NCBI GenBank assembly: GCA_023434665.1
Contig: JAEYSM010000061.1
Coordinates: 1 to 56,380 of the forward strand
Origin: Bacteroidota bacterium
GTDB taxonomy: Bacteria > Bacteroidota > Bacteroidia > Bacteroidales > Lentimicrobiaceae
DNA length: 56,380 bases
Reading direction: 5' to 3'
Each line of letters starts with the position of its first letter. Positions within the stretch are counted from its first letter, which is position 1. The notes under the pieces are model-generated. The model searched no databases, had not been told where the DNA came from, and worked only from the letters and a program-made list of their open reading frames with translations. Made by a program: the position numbers and the translations under genes. Shown here piece by piece: positions 26,815-36,792 of the stretch.

Positions 26815-29142
26815 TCAGAATGAGAACGTCAAGCCAAAGCTTGGCATAATAGGTAACTGATATATTCTCTCATTGGTCAGGCGGTTGATATAGAAAATAT
26901 TATCTCTGTCGTAAAGATTTGTAACACTAAGGTTCGCTTCGAGCAGACTATTGTCACCAATCCTGATTCGTTTCATTATGCTCAGGTCAAGGCGATGGTA
27001 ATACGACAATCTCTCTGCATTTAGTTCACCATAAACAATTCCAATCAGTCCATTTTCAGTCAGGTAATTAGTATATACACCATTATCGAATGGTAGTTTT
27101 TCATAAAATCCCTGATTTTGTGTAAAAGGAAATCCTGAACCAAAGTTCCAGCGGAGGTTAACTTCCCATGACATTTCTTCACCAAATCGATAAGAAGAAA
27201 CCAAATTAACATTGTGACGGCGATCATAATGAGGCACATAATCGTCCATTTCATCTGAACGATTAACATAGGCCAAAGAATAGACAGCCCACAGATAAAT
27301 TTTCTGGCGGTCATATTTTAATGCCAGATCGATACCATTTGCATTTCCATCCTCAATAATAAAATCTTTACGATAATAATCGGGGACATAGTTTGGACTG
27401 GTTTGGTTTGTATACGGATCAGCATCGACAAATATCTTGTTCCTGTTAATATTGGTAAGTTGAGAGAAGTTTTTGTAATAACCCTCAATATTAATGGTTG
27501 TAAAAGGTAAAGGATCGATCTCAAAGCCTACCACTATATGTTCTGATTTCTGAAGCTTGTGTTTTACATCCTTGCCTTTATACTTCTCCTGCAGGTTATC
27601 AGGTCCTGACAAGAATCCATAAAAAAGATTAACCACATCGCGGTCAGAGTTGGCACTTAACAAGTTCTGCGAATAAAGACCAGCCGCCATTTTTATCCTG
27701 AACTTGTCGGTTACATTATATTTAGCAGCAACCCGGGGCTCGGGCGAAAAGTTAGAAAGCGAGGCGTAATACTGAATTCTGAATCCCGGTTCAAACAGAA
27801 GTTTGCCTTTAGTCATTTTGTATTTTACAAACCCGGCAATCTCAGTGGTGTTTTCAGTCTGATTGTATCTAATACCCAGGGAATTAAAATAATCGAATTC
27901 AGTTTTGAAGCCGAGCATTTCAAGTCCGTATTTTATTTCATTCTTACCAAGAAAATAAGTAAAACCCAGTCCGAGATTAAAACCATTGATTACACTTGAA
28001 CGTGAAGGCTGTGCCTGTTCTTCCATCCCTATTTTATAGCTCGAATAAGCAAAATTACCTTCAAGCAACACAGGATTACTACCAGGGATCACAACAAAAT
28101 TGGCACCTGCCCCCGATGATTTCCAATTGTAATTAGCAAGGTTCGTATAGTCCACCTTATCATTAAAATTGAAACCATACAAATTGACTTTTGACCCATT
28201 ACCGGCGTTTATTGACACTTTTCCGTAAACATCTGTATAGTTGAATGGAAGTCCCGCAGTATCTATGTAATTGTAAAAAATCTCAGAACTTTCTTTAAGA
28301 TAAGAGTTCTTGGCAGTAAGTATGAACGAAACACTACCTTTGGAATCATCTTTTTGTTTAACCAGTGGGCCTTCAAGCATCATTTTAGCGCCAAACGTAC
28401 TGAGACCGGCTTTACCTGCCAACCGTTTTTTGTTCCCATCTCTGGTTGTAAGGTCCATTACTGAAGAAATTCTTCCACCATATTCTGCATTAAAACCACC
28501 AGTGAAGATATCTGCATTCCTCAGGATATCTGTATCAAACACTGAGAACAGGCCAATGGAATGAAAAGGATTATAAATAACCATTCCATCCAGAATAACT
28601 TTGTTTTGAATAGGAGCTCCTCCACGGATGTAGAGTTGTCCTCCCTGGTCACCAGTGAATACAACTCCGGGAAGAACCTGTAGGTATTGGGCAAGGTCAG
28701 GTTGACCTCCGATTGTCGGAATACGACTAATTTGTTTGGGAGTAATTTTAATTACTGAAGTCCTGGTATCAGTTCTAGCTTCAGCTTGTTCAGCTGTTAT
28801 TTGTACTTCACCCAAATCATAAGAGGCTTTCGACAGATAGAGTTTTTTTGTAATTACCTGCGATCCACTGATAGTAACTTGTTCCCTAAGTGTATCATAA
28901 CCCATATAACTTACCATAAGAGTATAGTTGCCGGCAGGAATCCTGGATATCGTGAAATATCCGTTAACATCAGTTGCCGCACCATGAGTTGTCCGGTGCA
29001 GATAAACATTGGTGAAAATAACAGGTTCGCCTGTTTCTTTTTCGTAAACGAATCCTCTGATAACGCCTTCCTGTGCTTGAAGAGTCGTAACAAATGCCAT
29101 TAATATGAATAGGCCAAGCAATAATCTTTTGGTGAGTTGCAT
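26815..29142 (-). CDS. TonB-dependent receptor with carboxypeptidase-like domain
   Basis: The product has 775 residues. A signal peptide ends near TTLQAQ (residue 23). A carboxypeptidase regulatory-like domain (about 26-110: IRGFVYEKETGEPVIFTNV) precedes the plug (about 130-230), with LQVLPGVVFTGDQGGQLYIRGG and GGFNAEYGGRISS. The barrel ends PSFGLTFSF, with a terminal aromatic residue as expected for outer membrane assembly. The ligand is unknown and no SusD, siderophore or TonB/ExbBD gene is adjacent. A TATTTTTG -7 box lies upstream on the minus strand. It is distinct in length and sequence from the receptor at 8993-11542. Confidence 0.9.
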   Translation of the reverse strand: MQLTKRLLLGLFILMAFVTTLQAQEGVIRGFVYEKETGEPVIFTNVYLHRTTHGAATDVNGYFTISRIPAGNYTLMVSYMGYDTLREQVTISGSQVITKKLYLSKASYDLGEVQITAEQAEARTDTRTSVIKITPKQISRIPTIGGQPDLAQYLQVLPGVVFTGDQGGQLYIRGGAPIQNKVILDGMVIYNPFHSIGLFSVFDTDILRNADIFTGGFNAEYGGRISSVMDLTTRDGNKKRLAGKAGLSTFGAKMMLEGPLVKQKDDSKGSVSFILTAKNSYLKESSEIFYNYIDTAGLPFNYTDVYGKVSINAGNGSKVNLYGFNFNDKVDYTNLANYNWKSSGAGANFVVIPGSNPVLLEGNFAYSSYKIGMEEQAQPSRSSVINGFNLGLGFTYFLGKNEIKYGLEMLGFKTEFDYFNSLGIRYNQTENTTEIAGFVKYKMTKGKLLFEPGFRIQYYASLSNFSPEPRVAAKYNVTDKFRIKMAAGLYSQNLLSANSDRDVVNLFYGFLSGPDNLQEKYKGKDVKHKLQKSEHIVVGFEIDPLPFTTINIEGYYKNFSQLTNINRNKIFVDADPYTNQTSPNYVPDYYRKDFIIEDGNANGIDLALKYDRQKIYLWAVYSLAYVNRSDEMDDYVPHYDRRHNVNLVSSYRFGEEMSWEVNLRWNFGSGFPFTQNQGFYEKLPFDNGVYTNYLTENGLIGIVYGELNAERLSYYHRLDLSIMKRIRIGDNSLLEANLSVTNLYDRDNIFYINRLTNERIYQLPIMPSFGLTFSF

Positions 29143-29192
29143 GTGTGTGATAGTAAATCTATATGAGCTGGTTGTATTTTTTATGCGTACAG

Positions 29193-29200
29193 CAAAAATA
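29193..29200 (-). promoter_or_regulatory. Possible -7 element for the TonB-dependent receptor
   Basis: The minus strand reads TATTTTTG about 50 bases before the receptor ATG. No -33 TTG was seen at the expected distance. Confidence 0.4.
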
Positions 29201-29273
29201 AGTAAATAAAAGAAGAGTAATGTTTTTTTTCTACAGAAAATATGTCAGAAACACTTATGTGCTTTTATTAACT

Positions 29274-29681
29274 TTATGTAATATATCTTTCTCTTATTGA
29301 CTGATAAATACGGCATTTCGTTTTAGTGCCAAAAATTCTGTACCGGTTATTGGCGACAAACACATATAGAGCATCTAACATTTTTTTTGGAAAGATATTG
29401 AATACACGGAATACCGACCAGGGGAAACCCAATAAACTTAATGTTTTAATGACTGCGTCTGATTGATAATGAAAATTACCCTCCTGAACCAGAACAATGC
29501 TGTCGTGTTTATCGGATAAGCCAGTGGATAACTGTTTCCATATTTCTGAATCGAATGAAGTAAAAAGTAATTTTCTTTTACGATCAATTAATGAAAGAAG
29601 TAAAATGGTATTACTGCATAAAATGCAGTTTGCATCAAAAACCAATAATGCTTTTCCTTTCAAAAGGGCAAGCTTTTCCAT
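29274..29681 (-). CDS. DCC family (DUF393) thioredoxin-like protein
   Basis: The product has 135 residues. The name-giving motif is present as FDANCILCSN with C19-x2-C22, where the first Cys-Asp context is D16-A-N-C rather than the common DGxC. Later family motifs are seen: QSDAVIKTLSLLG near 73, then DALYVFVANNRYRIFG near 103. The family is thought to have a thiol-disulfide redox role; no substrate is known. It is convergent with nothing and divergent from icd, with no operon partner. Confidence 0.87.
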   Translation of the reverse strand: MEKLALLKGKALLVFDANCILCSNTILLLSLIDRKRKLLFTSFDSEIWKQLSTGLSDKHDSIVLVQEGNFHYQSDAVIKTLSLLGFPWSVFRVFNIFPKKMLDALYVFVANNRYRIFGTKTKCRIYQSIRERYIT

Positions 29682-29825
29682 ATATGAAGATTATGTAAGG
29701 TATGATGGGGAAACTATAAACAAATGCATGCTATTATTGTTATTAGCGAGGAAACAAAATGTAATTGTAATCATGGATACCATTGCTTTTTTGTAGTTTA
29801 CAAGAATCGAAATCAGATATATAAA

Positions 29826-31100
29826 ATGATGGACGAACAAATTATTTCAATCGAGAATGGCAAACTTAATGTTCCTGATATGCCGACAATTCCTTTTATC
29901 GAGGGAGATGGAACAGGACCGGACATCTGGGCAGCATCAGTCAGAGTGATTGATGCAGCAGTTTCAAGAGCTTACGGAGGGAAAAAGAAAATCATCTGGA
30001 AAGAAGTGTTTGCCGGTGAAAAGTCTCATGAACAAACAGGCGAATGGCTACCAAAAGAAACACTTGATAATTTCAGGAAATATCTTGTAGGAATTAAAGG
30101 GCCATTAACCACACCAGTTGGTGAAGGGATAAGGTCTCTTAATGTAGCACTAAGACAAGAACTGGATCTTTATGTTTGTTTACGTCCTGTAAGTTATATA
30201 ACTGGAGTCCCAAGTCCGGTTAAAGAACCTGAAAAAGTAGATATGCACATTTTCAGGGAAAATACTGAAGATATATATGCAGGCATTGAGTTTCTGCAAG
30301 GAAGCCCTGAAGCAAACAGAGTAAAAGATTTTCTTATCAATGAAATGGGAGTCACCAAAATCAGATTTCCTCAAAGTAGCTCATTCGGTGTTAAGCCAGT
30401 ATCGAAAGAAGGTAGCGAAAGACTTATCAGAGCCGCTATTCAGTACGCTGTTGACAAAGAACTTCCCTCAGTTACCTTAGTGCATAAAGGCAACATAATG
30501 AAGTATACCGAAGGTGCGTTTAAGATTTGGGGCTATGAACTTGCTGAAAGGGAGTTTGGGGATAAAGTATTCACATGGAGTGAATACGATAGGATTACTG
30601 AAAAAGACGGAAAAGAAGCAGCTAATCGCAAACAAGATGAAGCAATAAAAACCGGAAAGATTATTATTAAGGATGTAATTGCTGATAATTTCCTTCAACA
30701 GATACTGCTTCGTCCTGCTGATTATTCTGTTATTGCAACACTAAATCTTAATGGCGATTACATTTCAGATGCACTTGCAGCTATGATTGGAGGTATTGGA
30801 ATTGCACCCGGAGCTAATATCAATTATGAAACCGGACATGCCATTTTTGAAGCAACGCATGGTACTGCACCAAAATATGCCGGACTCGACGTTGTGAACC
30901 CCGGATCGGTAATCTTATCAGCCGCTATGATGCTCGAATACATGGGATGGAATGAAGCAGCCAAGATTATACATAAATCGCTGGCTGAGACCATCAGTGC
31001 ACGCAAAGTAACCTATGATTTTCATAGACTTATGGACAATGCAACAAAACTCAAAACATCAGAATTCGGTGATGAAATAATTAATACTATATTAGCATAA
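29826..31100 (+). CDS. icd: Isocitrate dehydrogenase, NADP-dependent
   Basis: The product has 424 residues from the ATG at 29826 (a second ATG follows directly); the frame is open further upstream to 29724, but that part has no family similarity. Substrate-binding GIRSLNVALRQ near residue 105 includes the serine equivalent to E. coli Ser113. The cofactor region HGTAPKYAGLDVVNPGS holds the Lys-Tyr pair typical of NADP specificity, and VTYDFHRLM near the end keeps the Tyr and Arg that contact the 2'-phosphate. It oxidises isocitrate to 2-oxoglutarate. gltA follows after 35 bases. Confidence 0.95.
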   Translation: MMDEQIISIENGKLNVPDMPTIPFIEGDGTGPDIWAASVRVIDAAVSRAYGGKKKIIWKEVFAGEKSHEQTGEWLPKETLDNFRKYLVGIKGPLTTPVGEGIRSLNVALRQELDLYVCLRPVSYITGVPSPVKEPEKVDMHIFRENTEDIYAGIEFLQGSPEANRVKDFLINEMGVTKIRFPQSSSFGVKPVSKEGSERLIRAAIQYAVDKELPSVTLVHKGNIMKYTEGAFKIWGYELAEREFGDKVFTWSEYDRITEKDGKEAANRKQDEAIKTGKIIIKDVIADNFLQQILLRPADYSVIATLNLNGDYISDALAAMIGGIGIAPGANINYETGHAIFEATHGTAPKYAGLDVVNPGSVILSAAMMLEYMGWNEAAKIIHKSLAETISARKVTYDFHRLMDNATKLKTSEFGDEIINTILA

Positions 31101-31135
31101 TGCAAAAAAGACGTTTAATCTTATAAATCAAGACG

Positions 31136-32461
31136 ATGGCAAAAAGACTTAAAGACACATTATACGAGAAGATTCAGGAATGGAGACCCAGGACTGAAAG
31201 ACTTCTTAAAGAATACGGAGATGTGGTAGTTGATAAGGTTACCATAGGCCAGATCATTGGAGGAATGCGAGGTGTGAAGTCTCTTGTTTCTGACATATCT
31301 TATCTTGATCCTATGGAAGGAATCCGTTACAGAGGTTATACATTACCTGAAGTCTTTGAGAAGTTGCCTAAAGCTAAAAATTCTGAAATGCCAACTGTGG
31401 AATCTCTTTTTTATCTTTTACTTACAGGAGATATTCCAAATGAAGAACAAGCTTCAGAAGTTGCAGATGAGTTCAATAAGAGGAGAATTCTGCCAAGATA
31501 TATATACGAAGTGATTGATGGTATGCCTTGCTGCAGTCATCCAATGACTATATTCTCGACGGCAATTCTCACAATGCACCGAGAGTCATTTTTCACAAAA
31601 AAGTATCACTCTGGATTGCAAAAAAGTGATTACTGGGATCCTACGTATGAAGATGCGATAAGTTTATTGGCAAAACTTCCTGAAATTGCCACCTATATCT
31701 ATGCCAAGCTATACAGAGATGGCAAAAGAATACAATCGAATCCCAATCTTGATCTGGGAGGCAACTTTGCGCATATGATGGGCATTCCAAAGCCTTATGA
31801 TGATGTTTCAAGAATGCATTTCATTATTCATGCTGACCATGAAGCAGGAAACGTAAGTGCACATGCAGGTCACCTTGTAGCCAGTTCTTTATCGGATGTT
31901 TACCTTTCCATATCAGCTATGGTAAATGGTTTGGCAGGTCCTCTGCATGGTCTGGCTAATCAGGAAGTGTTACGGTGGTTGCAGGATCTGATGGATAAAA
32001 TGGATGGACAGGTTCCTTCAGAAGAAGTTCTAAGCAAGTATGTTTGGGATACATTGAATTCAGGACAGGTAATACCGGGATTCGGTCATGCTGTATTAAG
32101 GAAAACCGACCCCCGATATATGCTGCAGAGAGAATTCAGTATGAAAAATCTTCCCGAAGATCCATTATTCAAGGTTGTAAACATGCTTTACAAAATCGTT
32201 CCGCCAATTCTGTTGGAACAAGGGAAAGCAAAAAACCCATGGCCTAATGTTGATGCTCAATCCGGTGTCATTCAATGGCATTATGGAGTTAAGGAGTACG
32301 ACTTCTATACTGTATTGTTTGGTATAGGAAGAGCCATTGGTATTTGCGCCAATATTATATGGGACAGAGCACTTGGGTACCCTCTTGAAAGACCTAAATC
32401 ATTAACAACTGCCATGTTGGAAGACATAGCTATTGGTATCCCTGTTGTGATAGAGGATTAA
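31136..32461 (+). CDS. gltA: Citrate synthase
   Basis: The product has 441 residues. Catalytic residues lie in GPLHGLANQ (first His), PGFGHAVLRKTDPRY (second His) and NVDAQSGVIQWHYG (Asp). The GHAVLRKTDPRY form is close to mitochondrial-type enzymes, and the protein lacks the N-terminal domain of hexameric NADH-inhibited E. coli GltA, so a dimeric type I enzyme is likely. It condenses acetyl-CoA and oxaloacetate. It is placed between icd and yjbQ in a tight operon; aconitase is not in the window. Confidence 0.95.
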   Translation: MAKRLKDTLYEKIQEWRPRTERLLKEYGDVVVDKVTIGQIIGGMRGVKSLVSDISYLDPMEGIRYRGYTLPEVFEKLPKAKNSEMPTVESLFYLLLTGDIPNEEQASEVADEFNKRRILPRYIYEVIDGMPCCSHPMTIFSTAILTMHRESFFTKKYHSGLQKSDYWDPTYEDAISLLAKLPEIATYIYAKLYRDGKRIQSNPNLDLGGNFAHMMGIPKPYDDVSRMHFIIHADHEAGNVSAHAGHLVASSLSDVYLSISAMVNGLAGPLHGLANQEVLRWLQDLMDKMDGQVPSEEVLSKYVWDTLNSGQVIPGFGHAVLRKTDPRYMLQREFSMKNLPEDPLFKVVNMLYKIVPPILLEQGKAKNPWPNVDAQSGVIQWHYGVKEYDFYTVLFGIGRAIGICANIIWDRALGYPLERPKSLTTAMLEDIAIGIPVVIED

Positions 32462-32463
32462 CT

Positions 32464-32874
32464 ATGGTAAAACAAATTGAATTATCGTTACCTCCCTACC
32501 AAAGAGGAGTGCATTTGATTACAGATCAAATAGTAAGGCGTTTAACAGGATTGCCTGAAACCGGGATTTTGCATTTGTTTATTAAGCATACTTCTGCAGC
32601 AATAACTATTAACGAGAATTCTGCACCTGAAGTGTTGGAGGATATTGACAATTATCTGAATGATATAGTTCCTGAAGGAAAGGATATTTATAAGCACTAC
32701 GAAGAAGGGAAAGACGATATGCCCGGACACATAAAAGCGTTACTTACCGGAAGCAGCCTCTTTGTACCTATCACAAACGGGGAGCTTAACTTTGGGACTT
32801 GGCAAGGCATCTATCTTTGTGAATTCCGAAACAATGGTGGCTCACGCAAACTTGTTGCCAGCATAATTTCCTAG
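32464..32874 (+). CDS. YjbQ/UPF0047 family protein
   Basis: The product has 136 residues and starts two bases after the gltA stop, so it is cotranscribed with it. The family core is visible: HLFIKHTSAAITINENSAPE near residue 37, then PGHIKALLTGSSLFVPI and GTWQGIYLCEFRN. Members can hydrolyse phosphate esters or show weak thiamine-phosphate synthase activity, but the physiological role is unsettled. No thiamine gene is nearby, so the link to citrate metabolism is by position only. Confidence 0.88.
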   Translation: MVKQIELSLPPYQRGVHLITDQIVRRLTGLPETGILHLFIKHTSAAITINENSAPEVLEDIDNYLNDIVPEGKDIYKHYEEGKDDMPGHIKALLTGSSLFVPITNGELNFGTWQGIYLCEFRNNGGSRKLVASIIS

Positions 32875-32902
32875 AACGATTACTCAGATCCTTCTAAAGA
32901 AC

Positions 32903-33901
32903 TCAGATGGTTTTGGTTGTACGCAGATTCCTAACGTACCAATCAATGGCAATCTTCAGGCCTTCTTTAATACTGTACAATGGCTTATAGTCAAGTAAAT
33001 CCACGGCTTTTTGAATTGACGCCAGCGAGTGCATTACGTCTCCTTTTCGCGGAGGCCCGTAAACCGGTTTTATTTCATTAACCGTACTCATATAAGGGGT
33101 GAGGTATTCTATTAAATATCCGTATAGTTCATTGAGAGAAGTATTCTCGCCGTAAGATACATTATATATGGTATTTATACTTACTGGATTCTTTGTCAAA
33201 AGCGCAAGTTGATTAATCTGAACTACATTCTCAACGAAAGTAAAGTCGCGTGATTGCGTTCCATCGCCATTTATCACAGGTCTATTTCCTGCAAGAAGAT
33301 GCTTAATAAACCGAGGAATCACGGCAGCATATGCCCCATCCGGATCCTGTCGTTTACCGAAAACATTGAAATACCTCAAACCTATTGTTTCTATGCCATA
33401 AAGATCAGCGAAAACTTTTGCATACAACTCATTGACGTATTTGGTTATAGCATAAGGGGATAGTGGTTTTCCGATTATATCTTCACTTTTGGGAAGTGCC
33501 GGATGATCGCCATAGGTTGAGGAACTAGCGGCATACACAAAGCGTTTTATACCGGCATCCCTTGCAGCCACAAGCATTTTAACAAACCCGTCAATGTTGA
33601 CTTCTGTGGAGGTAACCGGATCATTTATTGACCGGGGAACTGAACCAAGAGCTGCCTGATGGAGTACATACTTTACATCTTTACAAGCCCTGTGACAAGC
33701 TTCCTGATCTCTGATATCTCCTTCGATAAGTTCGAATAAAGGGTTGTCCAGGAAATCTTTAATATTCTCTCTTTTACCGGTCGAAAAATTGTCGAAACAT
33801 ACCACTTTGTTGTTTTGAGCAAGCAAAGCCTCAACAAGATTTGAGCCTATAAATCCGGCACCACCTGTAACTAAAACTGAAGATGACTGAAGTGTTTTCA
33901 T
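32903..33901 (-). CDS. Nucleotide-sugar epimerase (WbpP/TviC-like UDP-hexosamine 4-epimerase family)
   Basis: The product has 332 residues of the extended short-chain dehydrogenase family. The NAD site TGGAGFIGSNL lies near residue 12, the catalytic Ser and YxxxK appear in AASSSTYG and SPYAITKYVNELY, and FNVFGKRQDPDGAYAAVIPR is typical of WbpP/TviC/Gne enzymes that act on UDP-GlcNAc/GalNAc or their uronic acids. It starts three bases after the stop of the DUF4340 gene, so it reads as the last gene of the gldFG operon. It probably supplies an activated sugar for surface polysaccharide or protein glycans. Confidence 0.9.
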   Translation of the reverse strand: MKTLQSSSVLVTGGAGFIGSNLVEALLAQNNKVVCFDNFSTGKRENIKDFLDNPLFELIEGDIRDQEACHRACKDVKYVLHQAALGSVPRSINDPVTSTEVNIDGFVKMLVAARDAGIKRFVYAASSSTYGDHPALPKSEDIIGKPLSPYAITKYVNELYAKVFADLYGIETIGLRYFNVFGKRQDPDGAYAAVIPRFIKHLLAGNRPVINGDGTQSRDFTFVENVVQINQLALLTKNPVSINTIYNVSYGENTSLNELYGYLIEYLTPYMSTVNEIKPVYGPPRKGDVMHSLASIQKAVDLLDYKPLYSIKEGLKIAIDWYVRNLRTTKTI

Positions 33902-33904
33902 GAA

Positions 33905-34981
33905 TTATTTATTGGATGACTGTACGATCTCTTCAGGTCTGACAAATGTTGATAACGGTAATAAGATCTTGTCAAATACGAAAAACTGTATGGTTACAAA
34001 GTCCTCTTCATTTACCAGTCCAAACATTCTATCCATATCATAAGTAATAACTGAACCATCAAAGACATCAATTTCAGGTTCAGGTAACATCCTTGCGAAA
34101 GTTCTTATAGATTGCACTGTGCCATCCTTGGCTTCCAGCGTGATATGATGTATAGGAGCTGAATTCATAATAGAATCCCTTCTTTGAGGTTCCATATCAT
34201 TCATAAGCGTTTCGTATCGGATATTACGGAAAGCGTTGACAAAACTTACTAAACGAATGGTGTCGTATTGATTAACCTCTGTATTGTCAAAGAGCCTCAC
34301 TAATTTTAGTGCATCATTATTAACATTAATAACCTTAAATGATTCATTGGGTTTGTCAAGATGTCTGACAGTAATTGAATTGATTTCAGGTAATTTCTTG
34401 TTAAAGACTGTATGAACCCGCCAGTCAGTTTCAGAAGTAGAGAATCGGGTCGCAATATATCCACGTAATCCCGGCAAATAAAGAACAACCGGAGCTTTTG
34501 CATTTTCCATCAAAGCATAAGTTCCTGAATTATCCATGGTTGCGTCTCCAATGTAAAATGTTTTTGTCAGTTTCTCATGAGGAAATAATTTCATCGAACC
34601 AATACTTATGCGATGTACGTTCTGATATATTTCAACTTTAACTGATTTTACTGCCAGCATCGAAAGTATATTATTATGAGCCGCTCTGGCAACAGGTTCC
34701 CTTACTTTCATATTAGCCAATGTTTGCAGCATTATCCTCATATTTTCCTGATGAGCATCATACTTATTGTTCAATTGCCAGGTTCCGATAGATGTACGCT
34801 TAAGCTCAATCTGTTGATCTGACTTATCAGCCATATATATTCGAGTAACAGTAGCTGTATCTTCAATTGCAAAATCACTTATTCCGGGATTCAGAGTAGA
34901 GTTTGTACGCGAGTAGATTAAAATAACGGCTAGTACTGCAAGTATTAGTGTTATTATAAGTAAGGTTTTGTTTTTATTCAT
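33905..34981 (-). CDS. DUF4340 domain protein of the gldFG operon
   Basis: The product has 358 residues. One N-terminal membrane anchor (KTLLIITLILAVLAVILIYS, about 5-24) precedes a periplasmic region. It contains the DUF4340 pattern, with LNNKYDAHQENMRIMLQTL near 69 and repeated beta-rich segments. DUF4340 proteins often follow GldG-like auxiliary proteins of ABC-2 exporters; their job is not known. It lies 12 bases after gldG, so it probably joins the same envelope complex. Confidence 0.82.
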   Translation of the reverse strand: MNKNKTLLIITLILAVLAVILIYSRTNSTLNPGISDFAIEDTATVTRIYMADKSDQQIELKRTSIGTWQLNNKYDAHQENMRIMLQTLANMKVREPVARAAHNNILSMLAVKSVKVEIYQNVHRISIGSMKLFPHEKLTKTFYIGDATMDNSGTYALMENAKAPVVLYLPGLRGYIATRFSTSETDWRVHTVFNKKLPEINSITVRHLDKPNESFKVINVNNDALKLVRLFDNTEVNQYDTIRLVSFVNAFRNIRYETLMNDMEPQRRDSIMNSAPIHHITLEAKDGTVQSIRTFARMLPEPEIDVFDGSVITYDMDRMFGLVNEEDFVTIQFFVFDKILLPLSTFVRPEEIVQSSNK

Positions 34982-34993
34982 GATTAATTAAAT

Positions 34994-36745
34994 TTATTTG
35001 CTAAAACGCCTTTTTCTTATAGCAAATTGTATTATTCCAAAGATGATAACTAAAGCAATAGGGACAAGGATATTAATTAACTGCCATGAGATGAGGTTTT
35101 CTCTTGCCTTGTTTACGTCAAGTGCCCGTAATCGCAATTCCCTGGATCTAACGGACATCAGGCCGGCATCATCACATAAATAATTGACGGCATTCAATAT
35201 TAAATCTTTATTTCCAAATGTCTGACCTGTATGTCTGTCATACCCTAATGGGAGTGGTGTATAATTCCCTGAAGAGAATTGTACCTGGTTTTTTATGATG
35301 TCGCCGTCAGCGATAACGATCATCCGGGTTTCAGGACTCTGTCCTGTAAAACCAATCTCAGGTGCTTCCGAAATTTCTTTAGGAATCCTGTTGGTAAATA
35401 CTGATTTGAATTGTCCTTCAAGCAAAACAGCAACAGGCTGAGGCTTGTCAGTGTAATCATCGGTATTAGGGTCACGACCAAGGATTTCGAGGGTAATCAT
35501 TACAGGGGTTTGTGCAATCCGTGTATATTGAGAAGTCTGCAGCAATATAGTTTTCCTGATAGCAGGATCACCAACGGTATCAATGCTGCTGATAAATTCG
35601 GTTTTTATAGCATTAATATTTTTAACCACCGGATGAGAAGAGGATGCCGTCAATACAGGGAAGTAAGACCATGGAAAGAAGTTGAACTGTGGCTGGTTTC
35701 CCATATAACCTGTTACCATCGGAATGGGTAATGCCGCAAGGTCCATCAGCAGATTGCTGTTTAATCGAATACCGTATTTAAATAACTGATCGTTTAAATT
35801 GATATCATTGGTAATGCCAATAGTCCGGTTGGAGGTCTGAAGACTATCCATAGTTGCAAATACGGGGTCAATCAGCCAGAGGATTTTACCCCCTCGCATA
35901 ACGTATTGGTCTATAATGAACTTGTCCTTTTCACTAAAAACAGAATCAGGCTTGGCAATAATAATCGCTTCGTACTTATTCACAATATTATATTGTCCCG
36001 GCTGAACTTCAATTCGTTCCGTGAGGGAATTAATCTGTCCTTTTATCTCTGTATATTCAACAGTATAATACTCTGAAAGAGCATTTGCAATATCCACGGT
36101 TTCGAGCTTTGTGAGTTCACTATGTCCCTGAGTTAAAGCAATTTTGGGTTTTGTTGTTGTTCCCAGACGTCTTATTGCACTTAAAAGATTGTATTCAAGT
36201 GCCTGAATTGAATTATTGATAATAGCTTCCGGTGGAGCTCCAAGTTGATTAGAGAGTAGTGAAAGTGGAATTGTTTTTCCCTTATGAGTAACGAGAGCAC
36301 CCGGGAAAATGCTTTGTTGTTTCTGTCCCTCTTTTGTTCTTACTGCCAGTTCTGTAGGAACCAACCCTTGTTCTATCAGTCGGTCTTGTATTTCTTTCCT
36401 GGTTTTAGCATCATCGGAACTTGTAGGGTTGATAAATTCATACTGAACATTATCACTATAAGCTCTGAATTCATCAAGCATTTCTCTGGTCGACTTACTG
36501 AGTCGCTTAAAACCTGAAGGAAACTCGCCTTCCAGATAAACTTTAAAATAGAAAATATCATCAGTTTCTCTCAACAATTGTCTTGTTGAAGGCGAAAGTG
36601 TAAATCGTTTTTCAGAAGTAAGGTCAAGTCGGGTATAAAGAAAGGAACCTATAATATTAATAAGCACAATTATGATCATACCAGCGCTAAGCTGAATTAA
36701 GCTATCTAATCTTGGATCTTTCTTTTTAACTTTTGTTTTTTCCAT
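34994..36745 (-). CDS. gldG: Gliding-motility-associated ABC transporter auxiliary protein GldG
   Basis: The product has 583 residues. It has a membrane segment near 18-36, a long periplasmic part matching the ABC-transporter auxiliary family, and a C-terminal membrane segment near 553-573 before a basic tail (AIRKRRFSK). IALTQGHSEL, IIAKPDSVFSEKDKFIIDQY and GGKILWLIDPVF are typical. In Flavobacterium GldG works with the permease GldF and ATPase GldA and is needed for gliding. GldFG is also kept in non-gliding members, so motility cannot be inferred. No gldA is in the window. Confidence 0.88.
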   Translation of the reverse strand: MEKTKVKKKDPRLDSLIQLSAGMIIIVLINIIGSFLYTRLDLTSEKRFTLSPSTRQLLRETDDIFYFKVYLEGEFPSGFKRLSKSTREMLDEFRAYSDNVQYEFINPTSSDDAKTRKEIQDRLIEQGLVPTELAVRTKEGQKQQSIFPGALVTHKGKTIPLSLLSNQLGAPPEAIINNSIQALEYNLLSAIRRLGTTTKPKIALTQGHSELTKLETVDIANALSEYYTVEYTEIKGQINSLTERIEVQPGQYNIVNKYEAIIIAKPDSVFSEKDKFIIDQYVMRGGKILWLIDPVFATMDSLQTSNRTIGITNDINLNDQLFKYGIRLNSNLLMDLAALPIPMVTGYMGNQPQFNFFPWSYFPVLTASSSHPVVKNINAIKTEFISSIDTVGDPAIRKTILLQTSQYTRIAQTPVMITLEILGRDPNTDDYTDKPQPVAVLLEGQFKSVFTNRIPKEISEAPEIGFTGQSPETRMIVIADGDIIKNQVQFSSGNYTPLPLGYDRHTGQTFGNKDLILNAVNYLCDDAGLMSVRSRELRLRALDVNKARENLISWQLINILVPIALVIIFGIIQFAIRKRRFSK

Positions 36746-36792
36746 ATAGACAAAAAATTGGGAAAATACTTTTAGTGATAATTAAGGAGCAC

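Noticed and set aside
29724..29825. N-terminal extension of isocitrate dehydrogenase
   Set aside because: The 34 extra codons have no similarity to the family and the Cys/His-rich stretch looks like translated intergenic DNA; the ATG at 29826 begins a normal-length enzyme.
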